Assembly: GCA_008931825.1 (NCBI GenBank)
Contig: QXVZ01011217.1
Span: 1 to 22,733 of the forward strand
Direction: 5' to 3'
Length of the DNA: 22,733 bases
From: Phallusia fumigata
Lineage: Eukaryota > Chordata > Ascidiacea > Phlebobranchia > Ascidiidae
The notes under the pieces: model-generated
The model's database searches: none
What the model was told of the DNA's origin: nothing
What the model saw: only the letters and a program-made list of their open reading frames with translations
Position numbers and translations under genes: made by a program
In this document: positions 21,001-22,733 of the stretch, in pieces
How positions within the stretch are numbered: the stretch's first letter is position 1
How the letters are laid out: each line of letters begins with the position of its first letter

Positions 21001-22733
21001 CGTGACTCCGAGGCAAAATACATTACTTGTTGTTTCCTTTGTAGTTGTTTTTAAATTCTTTTAACTTCTCTGCAGTCACAATCGTTTGGCTATTTGTGAT
21101 AAAACTACTTACGTAATTCATTTTCGGACAATGCATGGTGAATTTTGAGACATCGTCTGACTTCAAATAAAACTTGTAATTGTCGGTTCTTGGAGCGACA
21201 AAAATTCCTGCACATACACATAAAAAAGTTTAAGGACACGCTCGGAAGTTACTGTCTCACACATGTTTTAATCGTTTTACCATAATTCCCTTATCGTTAT
21301 TCTAACTTTACCAGCAGTTTACCTGTATACTTAGCAACAAAGTTTTGATCAAAATCCCACGTGTAACCAGTTTCTTGCAAAACATGTTTGCCTCGGTAAT
21401 CAGCTTCACTGCCGTTTAATTGATCCATTATTTGTTGCGGCGAAAGAATAGTTTCGTTCCACCATTCCATGTAAACGCCTCTCGAACCTAAAAACTCGCA
21501 CATTACGGTTTACGGAACAATGGAGTCATCTTGATCTGTTCATGTCGTAACAAACTGGCCAGATCACAGCTGTTTTGTGCCACTGACTCCTTTTAGATCA
21601 CATTAAAAAAACAGGTGTATTGAAAGATATACTCAAACTGGAATTATTTAGCGGAATAACATACCTCTACCTCAAAAAATGTATGTGGTACCATATACGA
21701 TGAATTTGTAACAAGGAAACAAAGACTAATTCACCTTTGTAAAAGCGAGGTCGTTTTTCCGGTTCTTTTCCTGTTATACATTTCAGGGAAGTCAAAGTGA
21801 CCGTGTTCTTTATGACATCGCATTTCACACCTCCGACAGAAACCGCAACATTGTTATCGAAATGATTGCCAAAAACAGTTATAACTGTGCCGCCTTGAGT
21901 GCTACCAACTGCTGGGCTTATTCCAGTAATAGCTAAAGTCAAATAAGTGCAGTTAATTGGCAACACGTAACACAATGTCTAACTTCAGTTTGAAAGCTTT
22001 ATTTCACCTGCATATGATTTCACCATGTGTACAACATCGTTTCCACTGACATGATAAAGCTCTTTTCTGGGCACCGACCGTCCATATTCACCAGTCAATA
22101 TTAAACTTACATTGCTGTATCCTGGTGAACAGAACAAAACATGCGATCCATATTAAAACAATGTGCGCAAGTTACGTCGATGCTGGTGTATGAGACACAA
22201 ACACCGGCGAAAAAAATTACCACACTGAAAAAAGAACTATGTGTTAGTTTGGCGTTGAGACGGAAAAAAGTTTTTGTGACATGTAATTGTGACGCCTGCT
22301 GAACAAAGTTGATAGTTTTTAGTGCAGCTGGAGTTTGTTAACGCCCATTACAGCTACACGACGCAGCAGAGGCAAAAGTTTGTTTCTTAAGATTTCGGAT
22401 GGCGAAAAGCACACCGTGATCCTTAACCGCCTCCTTGGCCTACATATTAGTCCCCGTAAAGANGACAATTTTCGAGATAACTCACTTCGTTTCCTGATAC
22501 CAGTTTAACGTAGTAGTTTTGATTCAATTCCATTGGCCTAAAATAGAAGCAACGTCCTATAACAATTTTAGCGAAGTGAAACCGATGATGGTCAACACCT
22601 TCCCCGGAAACGATTGGTTGCACTTTCTTTGTTAAGTTTAATCGCCAACCATATTTGAAATCTTCGCCAATTAGACACTGATTACCTGGTGTAGCACACT
22701 ATAGCTTCGTTAGTGCTTCCGTCCTTGCCCACG
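1..22733 (-). CDS. PKHD1L1: Fibrocystin-L (PKHD1L1) homologue, partial, at least 56 exons
   Basis: This is one multi-exon gene running from high to low coordinates and leaving the window at both ends. Its exons encode, in order, IPT/TIG domains, a PA14 domain, a linker with three related beta-rich units, further IPT domains, a cupredoxin-like domain, IPT domains, a VPS62-like insert, a last IPT, a G8 domain and the first part of a PbH1 beta-helix. The order and many motifs (LWSSRFTWGG, IEDGIEHGNILQYN, WVTNPNNTIRHN) match what I know of vertebrate PKHD1L1, a very large type I membrane protein whose extracellular part is almost the whole chain. The visible part is about 2,700 residues against about 4,200 in the vertebrate protein; the second G8/PbH1 half and the membrane anchor lie beyond position 1. 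Exon phases agree throughout except between 22486 and 22121. N-glycosylation sequons are frequent, as expected of an ectodomain. The related PKHD1 is less likely, because the PA14 and cupredoxin-like segments and the close match over the helix favour PKHD1L1. Confidence 0.93.
42..146 (-). CDS. PKHD1L1: Exon 56: beta-helix, last exon in window
   Basis: It encodes ERTKQGVVLPLSEAWVLVNV, then TFVNFDRKGSSAL. G-x-V-L-P-x-S-E and N-F-D-R match the family. The likely donor is CATG|gtagaa at 42; the frame stays open to position 1, but that sequence lacks the C-G-G-W-S-A motif expected next, so I end the exon at 42. Confidence 0.8.
207..342 (-). CDS. PKHD1L1: Exon 55: beta-helix (PbH1) coils
   Basis: It encodes FHNFVMVNNEFAGIETKQVV, then DKNVLWGQAGIFNSIIVAYS. 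F-H-N-F-V-M-V-N-N-x-x-A-G-I-E-T-K is nearly invariant. The donor is AAACCAG|gtcagt, phase 0 to 1. Confidence 0.94.
432..554 (-). CDS. PKHD1L1: Exon 54: beta-helix (PbH1) coils
   Basis: It encodes TYTPKKDQRCSSQTPQVVKF, then YSLKTWNCEKGSEVVNSGSI. T-W-N-C-x-K-G is the family motif. The acceptor gcatttgttcag was chosen to match vertebrate spacing; an upstream acceptor near 582 would add 9 residues in frame. Phase 0 to 0. Confidence 0.88.
650..801 (-). CDS. PKHD1L1: Exon 53: beta-helix (PbH1) coils
   Basis: It encodes GTHFGFWYRMHVNPDGPSFD, then LGEFLNNTVHSSGWFGLWIF. G-G-T-H-F-G-F-W-Y-R is shared with the vertebrate protein. The donor is TTTCAG|gtattt, phase 1 to 0. Confidence 0.95.
859..1088 (-). 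CDS. PKHD1L1: Exon 52: beta-helix (PbH1) coils
   Basis: It encodes AVTIHHTHHVLVENNVAYNV, then KGGAMFIEDGIEHGNILQYN and DDITPAAFWVTNPNNTIRHN. The repeated N-N-x-x-x-x-x-x-G-x-x-x-x-x-x pattern forms right-handed helix coils. This is the best conserved stretch of the window. Phase 2 to 1. Confidence 0.96.
1153..1379 (-). CDS. PKHD1L1: Exon 51: beta-helix (PbH1) region
   Basis: It encodes GRFGEEEGSDEFGATIMIHP, then HIEYVELTEVGQAFRLGRYP and IHFHIMGDVNFESYVRGCAI. G-Q-A-F-R-L-G-R-Y-P-I-H-x-H is highly conserved. Phase 0 to 2. Confidence 0.95.
1433..1584 (-). CDS. PKHD1L1: Exon 50: beta-helix entry
   Basis: It encodes GTTIETKAEVGLLTRNIVVR, then GSKHMEWNDVIPACEAGFNT and GEFATQTCFQ. A-E-V-G-x-L-T-R-N-I is the hallmark of the helix start in PKHD1L1 and the CEMIP family. 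The donor is TTTCAA|gtaagc, phase 1 to 0. Confidence 0.95.
1581..2007. repeat. Exact 213-bp direct repeat around an N
   Basis: Bases 1581-1793 and 1795-2007 are the same, separated only by the N at 1794. The block is intron plus the first four bases of exon 50. An exact copy abutting a single N points to two overlapping contigs left unmerged. Confidence 0.92.
1585..2041 (-). other. Intron inflated by artefactual duplicate
   Basis: The intron between exons 49 and 50 contains an exact 213-bp repeat on either side of the N at 1794, so its true length is probably about 243 bp. No exon is missing, because phases match across it. Confidence 0.8.
2042..2167 (-). CDS. PKHD1L1: Exon 49: link from G8 to beta-helix
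   Basis: It encodes HRHSQKETEVRTIVQTSSDK, then TYVHLDKPLMYEHVSLTQVL. The H-R-H-S-Q-x-E-x-E motif follows the G8 domain in the family. The donor is TACAAG|gtaatg, phase 1 to 1. Confidence 0.93.
2226..2385 (-). CDS. PKHD1L1: Exon 48: G8 domain, end
   Basis: It encodes VLGVRNGSLEMHGKPVNPTW, then THLLNTTLVGSTVLHLKEPV and SWSIGDKIVIAST. G-D-x-I-V-I-A-S-T is the strongly conserved end of the module. Phase 0 to 1. Confidence 0.95.
2444..2536 (-). CDS. PKHD1L1: Exon 47: G8 domain, middle
   Basis: It encodes IGTQDEPFMKKAIITLHGHL, then RSREIPIYGTK. The G-T-x-x-x-P-F and I-T-L-H-G-H motifs are invariant in this family. The donor is ACAAAG|gtttaa, phase 0 to 0. Confidence 0.93.
2594..2805 (-). CDS. PKHD1L1: Exon 46: G8 domain, first part
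   Basis: It encodes LWSSRFTWGGLDPPTTGDFV, then VIKHGQTLVLDTSTPVLKFL and LIDGGKLIFDDKDIELQAEY. This is a G8 domain, a beta-rich module named for eight conserved glycines and shared by PKHD1, PKHD1L1, CEMIP and TMEM2 (CEMIP2). Phase 1 to 0. Confidence 0.95.
2887..3052 (-). CDS. PKHD1L1: Exon 45: end of last IPT domain
   Basis: It encodes VNVVIAGITCDVINSTLNQI, then YCTTGSSFQSVNSLINVIIL and GKGQAVNSDTYFEYV. F-x-Y-V leads directly into the G8 domain. Phase 0 to 1. Confidence 0.92.
3194..3402 (-). CDS. PKHD1L1: Exon 44: insert end and last IPT start
   Basis: It encodes ESDTVDYTVDKSCPITIGIE, then FKYKAGFTPVVSGISPVRGG and TGGGVIVTIHGHGFSDKSSE. The first third closes the insert; the rest opens the last IPT. 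The donor GAG|gttggt was chosen because only it keeps the frame into exon 45. Phase 1 to 0. Confidence 0.85.
3459..3683 (-). CDS. PKHD1L1: Exon 43: second half of VPS62-like domain
   Basis: It encodes GFVCLGDLVTLDQTQPNYAD, then IDCVHKGLAVETRL, TNKIWEATDKTVAAWNIAG and SVFSVFTNDEF. G-F-V-C-L-G-D-x-V-T, the CV-x-x-x-L segment and the I-W strand are the second VPS62/DUF946 half-repeat (G-Y-x-A-L-G-D-V-V-T ... C-V-R). Phase 1 to 1; the donor is CTAAAAA|gtaagt. Confidence 0.85.
3816..3956 (-). CDS. PKHD1L1: Exon 42, haplotype copy A
   Basis: Same length, splice sites and phase as 4200-4340. It differs at three bases, which change two residues: Val for Met in LVIP and Met for Thr in HPMQ. A real transcript should contain only one copy; having both in series would keep the frame but repeat 47 residues. 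Confidence 0.75.
3985..4066 (-). pseudogene. Partial exon 43, haplotype copy B (cut by N)
   Basis: This is the first 82 bases of exon 43, cut off at the N at 3984. It is almost identical to 3602-3683, with a silent TAC/TAT difference. I read it as the end of one contig rather than a real broken exon. Confidence 0.75.
4200..4340 (-). CDS. PKHD1L1: Exon 42, haplotype copy B: VPS62-like domain
   Basis: It encodes DHNSLMIPSVKQVTENAVS, then HPTQFTLIFSRRNDKRQTVM and AWRPVPKQ. The A-x-x-x-P-x-x-F-T-L-I-F and W-R-P-V-P elements match the middle of VPS62/DUF946 domains (D-Y-T-L-V-W, then W-x-P-x-P-P-x-G-Y). It joins exon 41 in phase 1. The near-identical copy at 3816-3956 is probably the other allele. 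Confidence 0.82.
4489..4614 (-). CDS. PKHD1L1: Exon 41: start of VPS62-like insert
   Basis: It encodes PILIYFDRTANEILGSLLSG, then NNQLGHFISNYT. The Y-F-D-R and Q-L-G-H-F-I-S elements resemble the first half-repeat of VPS62/DUF946 domains (F-x-x-V-W followed by L-G-H-Y). The donor is ACACAG|gtacct, phase 1 to 1. Confidence 0.8.
4674..4820 (-). CDS. PKHD1L1: Exon 40: IPT 13 core
   Basis: It encodes YGGNFALTLVGINFDRSMSV, then RVCDNFCTQKANSSF and TSITCTLDPE. The strand carrying C-D-N-F-C matches the C-G-x-x-C pair of the vertebrate domain. In vertebrates the IPT would end soon after; here the VPS62-like insert follows. Phase 1 to 1. Confidence 0.88.
4878..5010 (-). CDS. PKHD1L1: Exon 39: IPT 12 end, IPT 13 start
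   Basis: It encodes IECIVGEHKGGAYKVNVLVP, then FYYKFNVSSLTPSEG. I-x-C-I-V-G-x-H-x-GG is nearly the same as in the vertebrate domain. Phase 0 to 1. Confidence 0.92.
5076..5185 (-). CDS. PKHD1L1: Exon 38: IPT 12 core
   Basis: It encodes TGGDLLHIKGSWLNGSNTTV, then LIGDAICELVFSNSTH. The donor is ACACAT|gtaaga, phase 1 to 0. Confidence 0.9.
5251..5389 (-). CDS. PKHD1L1: Exon 37: IPT 11 end, IPT 12 start
   Basis: It encodes FMCETPSQDQSKFSTVSLLP, then FQEITFHYDDNLTPIVNSVD and PIEG. The F-H-Y-D and V-D-P-I-E-G elements mark the IPT junction. Phase 0 to 1. Confidence 0.9.
5448..5598 (-). CDS. PKHD1L1: Exon 36: IPT 11 start
   Basis: The acceptor ctcttcatacag, after a long pyrimidine tract, restores the frame from exon 35. 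It encodes TAFYSISPTSGSVAGGSIVT, then FEGHGFATDG and KPCSIKSVLSNSK. Phase 2 to 0. Confidence 0.88.
5730..5880 (-). CDS. PKHD1L1: Exon 35: IPT 10 core and end
   Basis: It encodes DSVCIVQLVNTTVIQCHLSY, then LPAGQHSVEVTIFHKGFAA. The donor GCCAG|gtctgt (phase 2) was preferred over nearby gt sites because only it matches the strong acceptor of the next exon. Confidence 0.85.
5951..6120 (-). CDS. PKHD1L1: Exon 34: IPT 9 end, IPT 10 start
   Basis: It encodes SHIKSVCTGNCEFMSSNVST, then VNDIFPNPVMSDNTTLTIVG and SGFVDSANNASVQIG. The C-T-G-N-C turn parallels the C-x-G-N-C motif of exon 20. A plus-strand open frame over 5920-6117 is its antisense shadow. Phase 2 to 1. Confidence 0.9.
6191..6329 (-). CDS. 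PKHD1L1: Exon 33: IPT 9 core
   Basis: It encodes FGFSKEAGVYMGGVLCVVYQ, then NELKCQTMRFSGETTTNASV. Phase 1 to 2. Confidence 0.9.
6399..6531 (-). CDS. PKHD1L1: Exon 32: IPT 8 end, IPT 9 start
   Basis: It encodes VEVTVNNIGRASSSLDLRFG, then LLPDVEKVYPSIGSLEGG. It has the canonical I-G-x-A ending and a YPSIGSLEGG opening. The donor is GTCAATG|gtgcat, phase 0 to 1. Confidence 0.92.
6532..7521. other. Intron carrying repeat-family copies
   Basis: The 990 bp holds a leading block of the intronic repeat (6590-6705), parts of the 127-bp unit (6950-7115, 7310-7385) and the block at 7439-7504 shared with 20551-20610. I see no exon. Confidence 0.7.
6590..7115. repeat. Intronic repeat family, copy 1
   Basis: The leading block contains aacattggatcc, then atgattgtttctgcc and cgcatgggtccccacat. 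About 250 bp on comes a diverged 127-bp-type unit (gggtaactactgagactatg, then a caaataaacagatcaataca-like part). A further unit is at 7310-7385. Confidence 0.65.
7522..7661 (-). CDS. PKHD1L1: Exon 31: IPT 8 core
   Basis: It encodes FGFSDDNCANIVKIGEYECN, then VVYSNLTLIQCLPNPLN and KVGIAYA. It is an IPT core with G-F-G-F and I-x-C. The donor is TATGCT|gtaagt, phase 1 to 0. Confidence 0.92.
7662..8344. other. Intron, nothing identified
   Basis: The 680 bp is AT-rich. Exons 30 and 31 join in phase 1, so no exon is expected here, and I see no recognisable repeat. Confidence 0.6.
8345..8524 (-). CDS. PKHD1L1: Exon 30: Cys-rich linker and IPT 8 start
   Basis: The acceptor ccattttaaag fits the phase 1 end of exon 29. 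It reads ENTQKKRSVGCNIVSKIPNC, then a sequon-bearing segment and CYTPYVTSVKPDHGSRKTLI. The SVGC and PNC cysteines have counterparts in vertebrate PKHD1L1. KKR is a possible basic cleavage site, which is only inference. Confidence 0.82.
8590..8772 (-). CDS. PKHD1L1: Exon 29: cupredoxin-like domain, second half
   Basis: It encodes RFSHKFLNAGVYYYSSGYVD, then GTFVMTGTIHVREGQN. This is the G-x-Y-x-Y-C-x-x-H strand of cupredoxins with Cys replaced by Ser and His by Tyr, so no type 1 copper site is possible. Phase 1 to 1. Confidence 0.88.
8847..9038 (-). CDS. PKHD1L1: Exon 28: cupredoxin-like domain, first half
   Basis: It encodes YGQGLAWEPTVLTVSVGDMV, then VWRWSIPAALDSNWGARVFS and DGKGFISSTTRSVS. 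V-x-V-G-D-x-V-V-W-x-W is the plastocyanin/azurin-type strand, but the His that would bind copper is not seen. Phase 1 to 1. Confidence 0.88.
9098..9212 (-). CDS. PKHD1L1: Exon 27: IPT 7 end
   Basis: It encodes VAIGTTNCSIVSVDWSNIQC, then TRVHYVTNNGYRSG. The NNGYRSG tail leads straight into the cupredoxin-like domain, as in vertebrate PKHD1L1. Phase 0 to 1. Confidence 0.9.
9282..9411 (-). CDS. PKHD1L1: Exon 26: IPT 7 start
   Basis: It encodes NNVGGMEYILLVDDYLPKSG, then GSTMISISGKGFVNHETMK. It carries the P-x-x-G-S-x-x-G and S-G-x-G-F signatures. The donor is ATGAAA|gtaatt, phase 2 to 0. Confidence 0.9.
9469..9661 (-). CDS. PKHD1L1: Exon 25: IPT 6 core
   Basis: It encodes GNLINITGENLGNVSSEVTV, then GGKMCKIAAWSKTEISCELP and APGVYSVNVHIGKYGIADM. 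It is almost a whole IPT domain on one exon. Phase 1 to 2. Confidence 0.92.
9731..9850 (-). CDS. PKHD1L1: Exon 24: IPT 5 end, IPT 6 start
   Basis: It encodes DVTLCEHDTVIDRLPSSYTY, then LPVIKSVQPNETAVDG. The boundary between the two IPT domains falls inside this exon. Phase 1 to 1. Confidence 0.9.
9915..10073 (-). CDS. PKHD1L1: Exon 23: IPT 5 core
   Basis: It encodes GGTMTLHGYGFTVNSTIKIG, then NECRQIP and TTLQCVVPPGSKGT. G-x-G-F, C-x-x-I and L-x-C-x-x-P are all in place. Phase 1 to 1. Confidence 0.92.
10141..10285 (-). CDS. PKHD1L1: Exon 22: IPT 4 end, IPT 5 start
   Basis: It encodes VMSGPSGIYNIDVSLSQYGR, then LTFNITAGLTEVSPSIGFTT. It closes one IPT domain (V-x-V-S-x-x-x-Y-G-x-A) and opens the next (V-S-P-S-x-G). 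Phase 0 to 1. Confidence 0.9.
10560..10690 (-). CDS. PKHD1L1: Exon 21: IPT domain (fourth in window), core
   Basis: It encodes PINTTLKLTGTMLGNKETTN, then SVLIGLTPCLILHHNETCI. The strand pattern and paired cysteines are those of an IPT domain. The donor is TGCCAG|gtagac, phase 1 to 0. Confidence 0.9.
10759..10864 (-). CDS. PKHD1L1: Exon 20: link into IPT array, C-x-GNC motif
   Basis: It encodes VEVFVNGISSMCKGNCSFNW, then TPVIYSSSPAFG. The V-x-x-NG-I-x-x-x-C-x-G-x-C motif marks the end of the linker in the family; the rest starts the next IPT domain. Phase 0 to 1. Confidence 0.9.
10930..11055 (-). CDS. PKHD1L1: Exon 19: end of linker
   Basis: It encodes INATNVEGGPGLSASVHVSQ, then YGGIFHDPIPGEMLHLPY and NMPQ. 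Phase 0 to 0. The plus-strand open frame over it is its antisense shadow. Confidence 0.85.
11227..11381 (-). CDS. PKHD1L1: Exon 18: linker unit 3, second half
   Basis: It encodes IPVNASATELKFLLESIDG, then NVKISGKC and YEIEWTSNGGKKDLLV: the SA-x-x-L-x-x-x-L helix plus the W-T-S-x-GG strand closing unit 3. The donor is TTAGTG|gtactt, phase 0. Confidence 0.9.
11448..11613 (-). CDS. PKHD1L1: Exon 17: linker unit 3, first half
   Basis: It encodes TEECGNPTVDGNTSRQTC, then KVQRIKESTPPMTGFFSL and HYTNDGITHFLK. The P-P-M-x-G-F-F-x-L-x-Y stretch opens the third linker unit. Phase 0 to 1. Confidence 0.88.
11864..12006 (-). CDS. PKHD1L1: Exon 16: linker before unit 3
   Basis: It encodes ISQLRKAGGQANGRAIGN, then YDIIIETVNCGHQIPFLM. 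The acceptor is gtttttgtag and the donor TTAATG|gtacat, phase 1 to 0. Confidence 0.85.
12061..12190 (-). CDS. PKHD1L1: Exon 15: linker, beta-sandwich segment
   Basis: It encodes IIQGYYSTLTEANIETITFY, then DFYIDAVYIGRE. The F-Y-I-D-x-V-Y-I-G strand is typical of the end of a jelly-roll domain and is shared with vertebrate PKHD1L1. Phase 0 to 1. Confidence 0.88.
12252..12416 (-). CDS. PKHD1L1: Exon 14: linker, laminin-G-like strand region
   Basis: It encodes MCFAHSGAFQPVIGIDGKFR through KNEWSYSCLDLVL. The WSYSC-x-DL motif matches the vertebrate linker. The acceptor is tttcttgacag and the donor GTTTTG|gtatga, phase 0 to 0. Confidence 0.88.
12476..12598 (-). CDS. PKHD1L1: Exon 13: linker, FCG-x-x-SLKNP segment
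   Basis: It encodes EIPAFCGVSSLKNPSYIYK and TAHLTWKKHKSFSTLSFRM. The CG-x-x-SLKNP motif is a recognisable landmark of the PKHD1L1 linker. Phase 0 to 0. Confidence 0.88.
12660..12810. repeat. Intronic repeat family, copy 2 leading block
   Basis: It shares ccatatacactatcgctcaa, tttggatcccaaagtta, catgattgtttctgcaggca and cgcatgggtctccacacat with the other copies. It lies directly before the tandem array at 12845. Confidence 0.7.
12845..13250. repeat. Tandem repeat, about three units of about 127 bp
   Basis: Head-to-tail units share ggctatag, caaacaaacaaattgg, atgttctaca and a motif like atttgacccattttaggg, spaced 126-128 bp apart with 15-25% divergence. Diverged single units occur in four other introns or intron parts. 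Confidence 0.8.
13328..13505 (-). CDS. PKHD1L1: Exon 12: linker unit 2
   Basis: It encodes LTTSISYNGSAEEVQSALMQ, the T-x-x-I-x-Y-x-x-SA-x-x-V-x-x-AL part of unit 2. It ends in an acidic Ser/Asp/Asn-rich stretch (YEENSESGDNSGD). The acceptor is ggttttacag and the donor GTGCAG|gtgaat, phase 0. Confidence 0.88.
13673..13799 (-). CDS. PKHD1L1: Exon 11: linker, between units 1 and 2
   Basis: It encodes DKPLIQGYIKSRGNEAGYSL, then VVTEEVKGQPDYNTFSLFAL, ending inside the F-x-L strand that opens the second linker unit. The donor GGAAG|gtgagt (phase 2) splits an Arg codon. Confidence 0.88.
13800..14449. other. Intron, nothing identified
   Basis: A 650-bp AT-rich intron between linker exons. It holds a short direct repeat (ggccgatatggt at 13879 and 13899) and a short palindromic patch near 14170-14225. 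I see no gene or recognisable element. Confidence 0.6.
14450..14579 (-). CDS. PKHD1L1: Exon 10: linker unit 1, second half
   Basis: It encodes TSASNLRSALQELVTACG, then DDVEVKRVSTNQG and KYDVTFNNKLG: the SA-x-x-L-x-x-AL helix and two following strands of the first linker unit. The acceptor is tttgaaaag and the donor AAACTTG|gtaagt, phase 1. Confidence 0.85.
15330..15460. repeat. Intronic repeat family, copy 3 (diverged)
   Basis: It contains acattggatccctaatat, then ttttctgtaagcataaat and gtatgggtcaccacac in the same order and spacing as the other leading blocks. Confidence 0.6.
15530..16223. repeat. Near-identical 346/347-bp direct repeat around an N
   Basis: Bases 15530-15875 and 15877-16223 align end to end with several substitutions and one extra T in a T run, separated by the N at 15876. 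The block is entirely intronic. Confidence 0.9.
16267..16404 (-). CDS. PKHD1L1: Exon 9: linker unit 1, first half
   Basis: It is isolated between two large introns but in phase (0 to 0) with both neighbours. It encodes KLTFFDWLPGSGTAEKQ, a C-x-x-C pair (VCQSC) and EFRLLYCGLSTRYLQYG. The last part is the F-x-L-x-Y-x-G-x-x-T strand pair of a unit repeated three times in this linker. The donor is TATGGG|gtaagt. Confidence 0.85.
16445..17235. repeat. Intronic repeat family, copy 4 with units
   Basis: The leading block (acattatctctcaatt, aacattgggtcccatagtta, gtttctgcaggcaaatatgc) is followed by about two 127-bp-type units (16600-16900). A second partial leading block is at 16920-16990 and another unit at 17130-17235. 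Further single units are at 17570-17665 and 18240-18295. Confidence 0.65.
18175..18232 (-). mobile_element. hAT-like MITE terminus
   Basis: On the minus strand the sequence starting at 18232 reads cagtggcatatccagggaat, then a run of G. This is the cagtggc-(a/g)-tatccaggg end of a widespread hAT MITE type. The partner end was not found. Confidence 0.4.
18722..18888 (-). CDS. PKHD1L1: Exon 8: end of PA14 domain and following helix
   Basis: It encodes DECHFTSAVVDYGGQGYLYI, then AVLRQKTT and NAQAIQAVNEKQ. The first part is the strand in which PA14 proteins carry Y-I-E-A. The AVNE-x-Q segment has a clear counterpart in vertebrate PKHD1L1. The acceptor is ctgtttttttag and the donor CATCAG|gtaggc, phase 0. 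Confidence 0.9.
19153..19530. mobile_element. hAT-like fragment nested in the element
   Basis: It begins cagtgacggctcgtagctaa, which resembles the 5' terminus of many hAT MITEs (cagtggcggctcg). It runs into a GC-richer stretch with ctctttctccctctc. I could not find the matching far end, so the right limit is a guess. Confidence 0.35.
19826..19900. mobile_element. hAT-like terminal fragment
   Basis: The sequence agaactacctaacctgcggc, followed by cgcatgcggccc, resembles the terminus shared by many animal hAT MITEs (cagtggttctcaacctgcgg). Only one end is recognised. Confidence 0.35.
20763..20847 (-). CDS. PKHD1L1: Exon 7: PA14 middle strands
   Basis: This small exon was placed by frame and splice signals: the acceptor aattttttag|ACG matches the phase 0 end of exon 6, and the donor AAAAAG|gtttgt matches the phase 1 start of exon 8. 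It reads TFELSSHRYSSHYWRFSG then NWYFLQKG, the strand before the edge of the PA14 barrel. Confidence 0.82.
21113..21207 (-). CDS. PKHD1L1: Exon 6: PA14 core
   Basis: It encodes IFVAPRTDNYKFYLKSDDVS, the PA14 hallmark (G-x-h-x-h-P-x-T-x-x-Y-x-F-x-h-x-S-D-D). The paired aspartates that bind calcium in other PA14 proteins are kept. The donor is AATTAC|gtaagt, phase 0. Confidence 0.93.
21323..21487 (-). CDS. PKHD1L1: Exon 5: start of PA14 domain
   Basis: It begins SRGVYMEWWNE, the typical entry to a PA14 domain, and ends FDQNFVAKYTG. PA14 is a beta-barrel found in adhesins, glycosidases and toxins and often binds carbohydrate. Phase 1 to 1; the acceptor is gagtttttag. Confidence 0.92.
21735..21932 (-). 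CDS. PKHD1L1: Exon 4: third IPT/TIG domain
   Basis: This is a nearly complete IPT domain: ITGISPAVGSTQGGTVITV, then GNHFDNN, the VSVGGVKCDV strand and SLKCITG. It has the ISP-x-x-G-x-x-x-GG signature and paired cysteines. The acceptor is gactttag and the donor AAAG|gtgaat, phase 1 to 1. Confidence 0.92.
22008..22121 (-). CDS. PKHD1L1: Exon 3: end of second IPT domain
   Basis: It encodes GYSNVSLILTGEYGRS followed by a short helical stretch ending MVKSYA, closely resembling the corresponding vertebrate segment. Phase 1 in and phase 1 out (TATGCAG|gtgaaa). Confidence 0.85.
22122..22485 (-). other. Intron/assembly gap with missing exon(s)
   Basis: Exon 2 ends in phase 0 but exon 3 starts in phase 1, so at least one exon is missing. 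I found no convincing exon here. An N at 22463 lies just inside the intron. By comparison with vertebrate PKHD1L1 as I recall it, most of the second IPT (about 100 residues) is absent. The sequence was probably lost at the assembly join. Confidence 0.55.
22486..22537 (-). CDS. PKHD1L1: Exon 2: last strands of first IPT domain
   Basis: The acceptor ctattttag is followed by PMELNQNYYVKLVSGNE and the donor GAA|gtgagt (phase 0). Joined to exon 1 it gives VCYTR-PMELNQNYYVKL, the usual C-T-P-pattern ending of an IPT domain. The 148-bp intron before it happens to be open in this exon's frame, so a longer exon starting near 22698 is a weaker alternative. Confidence 0.7.
22686..22733 (-). CDS. PKHD1L1: Exon 1 of window (partial): end of first IPT domain
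   Basis: Its 5' side is cut by the window edge. It reads VGKDGSTNEAIVCYTR, the strand with the conserved cysteine near the end of an IPT/TIG fold. The donor CCAG|gtaatc leaves phase 2 and splits an Arg codon completed by the next exon. Confidence 0.75.

Noticed and set aside
1..22733. CRISPR arrays, operons, ribosome binding sites, tRNA or rRNA genes, prophage
   Set aside because: The window is a single spliced animal gene. I saw no regular spacer array, no cloverleaf-like sequence and no rRNA-like sequence.

Overview
The window reads as one animal gene on the minus strand that continues past both ends: a fibrocystin-L (PKHD1L1) homologue in at least 56 exons. Every junction I placed is GT-AG, and the reading frame carries from exon to exon except at one break near the 5' end. 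The exons add up to about 8.15 kb of coding sequence, about 2,700 residues, without the true start, signal peptide, second half of the ectodomain, transmembrane segment or stop. The small exons, short AT-rich introns, apparent heterozygosity of about 2% and strong similarity to vertebrate PKHD1L1 suggest an invertebrate deuterostome. A tunicate such as Ciona is my best guess, but the species is inferred.

Layout in transcription order (high to low coordinates). 22.7-21.7 kb: N-terminal IPT/TIG domains, with a coding gap near the N at 22463. 21.5-18.7 kb: a PA14 domain on four exons. 16.4-10.9 kb: a linker holding three copies of an unnamed beta-rich unit. 10.9-9.1 kb: IPT domains. 9.0-8.6 kb: a cupredoxin-like domain without copper ligands. 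8.5-4.7 kb: more IPT domains. 4.6-3.4 kb: an insertion resembling the VPS62/DUF946 (VPS13 adaptor-type) family. 3.4-2.9 kb: the last IPT. 2.8-2.0 kb: the first G8 domain. 1.6-0.04 kb: the first half of the right-handed beta-helix (PbH1) region. Apart from the VPS62-like insert, this is the order I recall for vertebrate PKHD1L1, a large single-pass surface receptor-like protein.

The rest is intron. The large introns (6.5-7.5, 12.6-13.3, 14.6-16.3, 16.4-18.7 and 18.9-20.8 kb) hold an interspersed repeat with a roughly 127-bp internal unit and remnants of DNA transposons (pogo/Tigger-like and hAT-like). There is no second gene, RNA gene or prokaryotic feature that I can support.

Three of the four N positions separate direct near-duplicates of 213, about 382 and about 346 bp. 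These look like unmerged haplotypes at contig joins rather than real duplications. One of them makes exon 42 and part of exon 43 appear twice.
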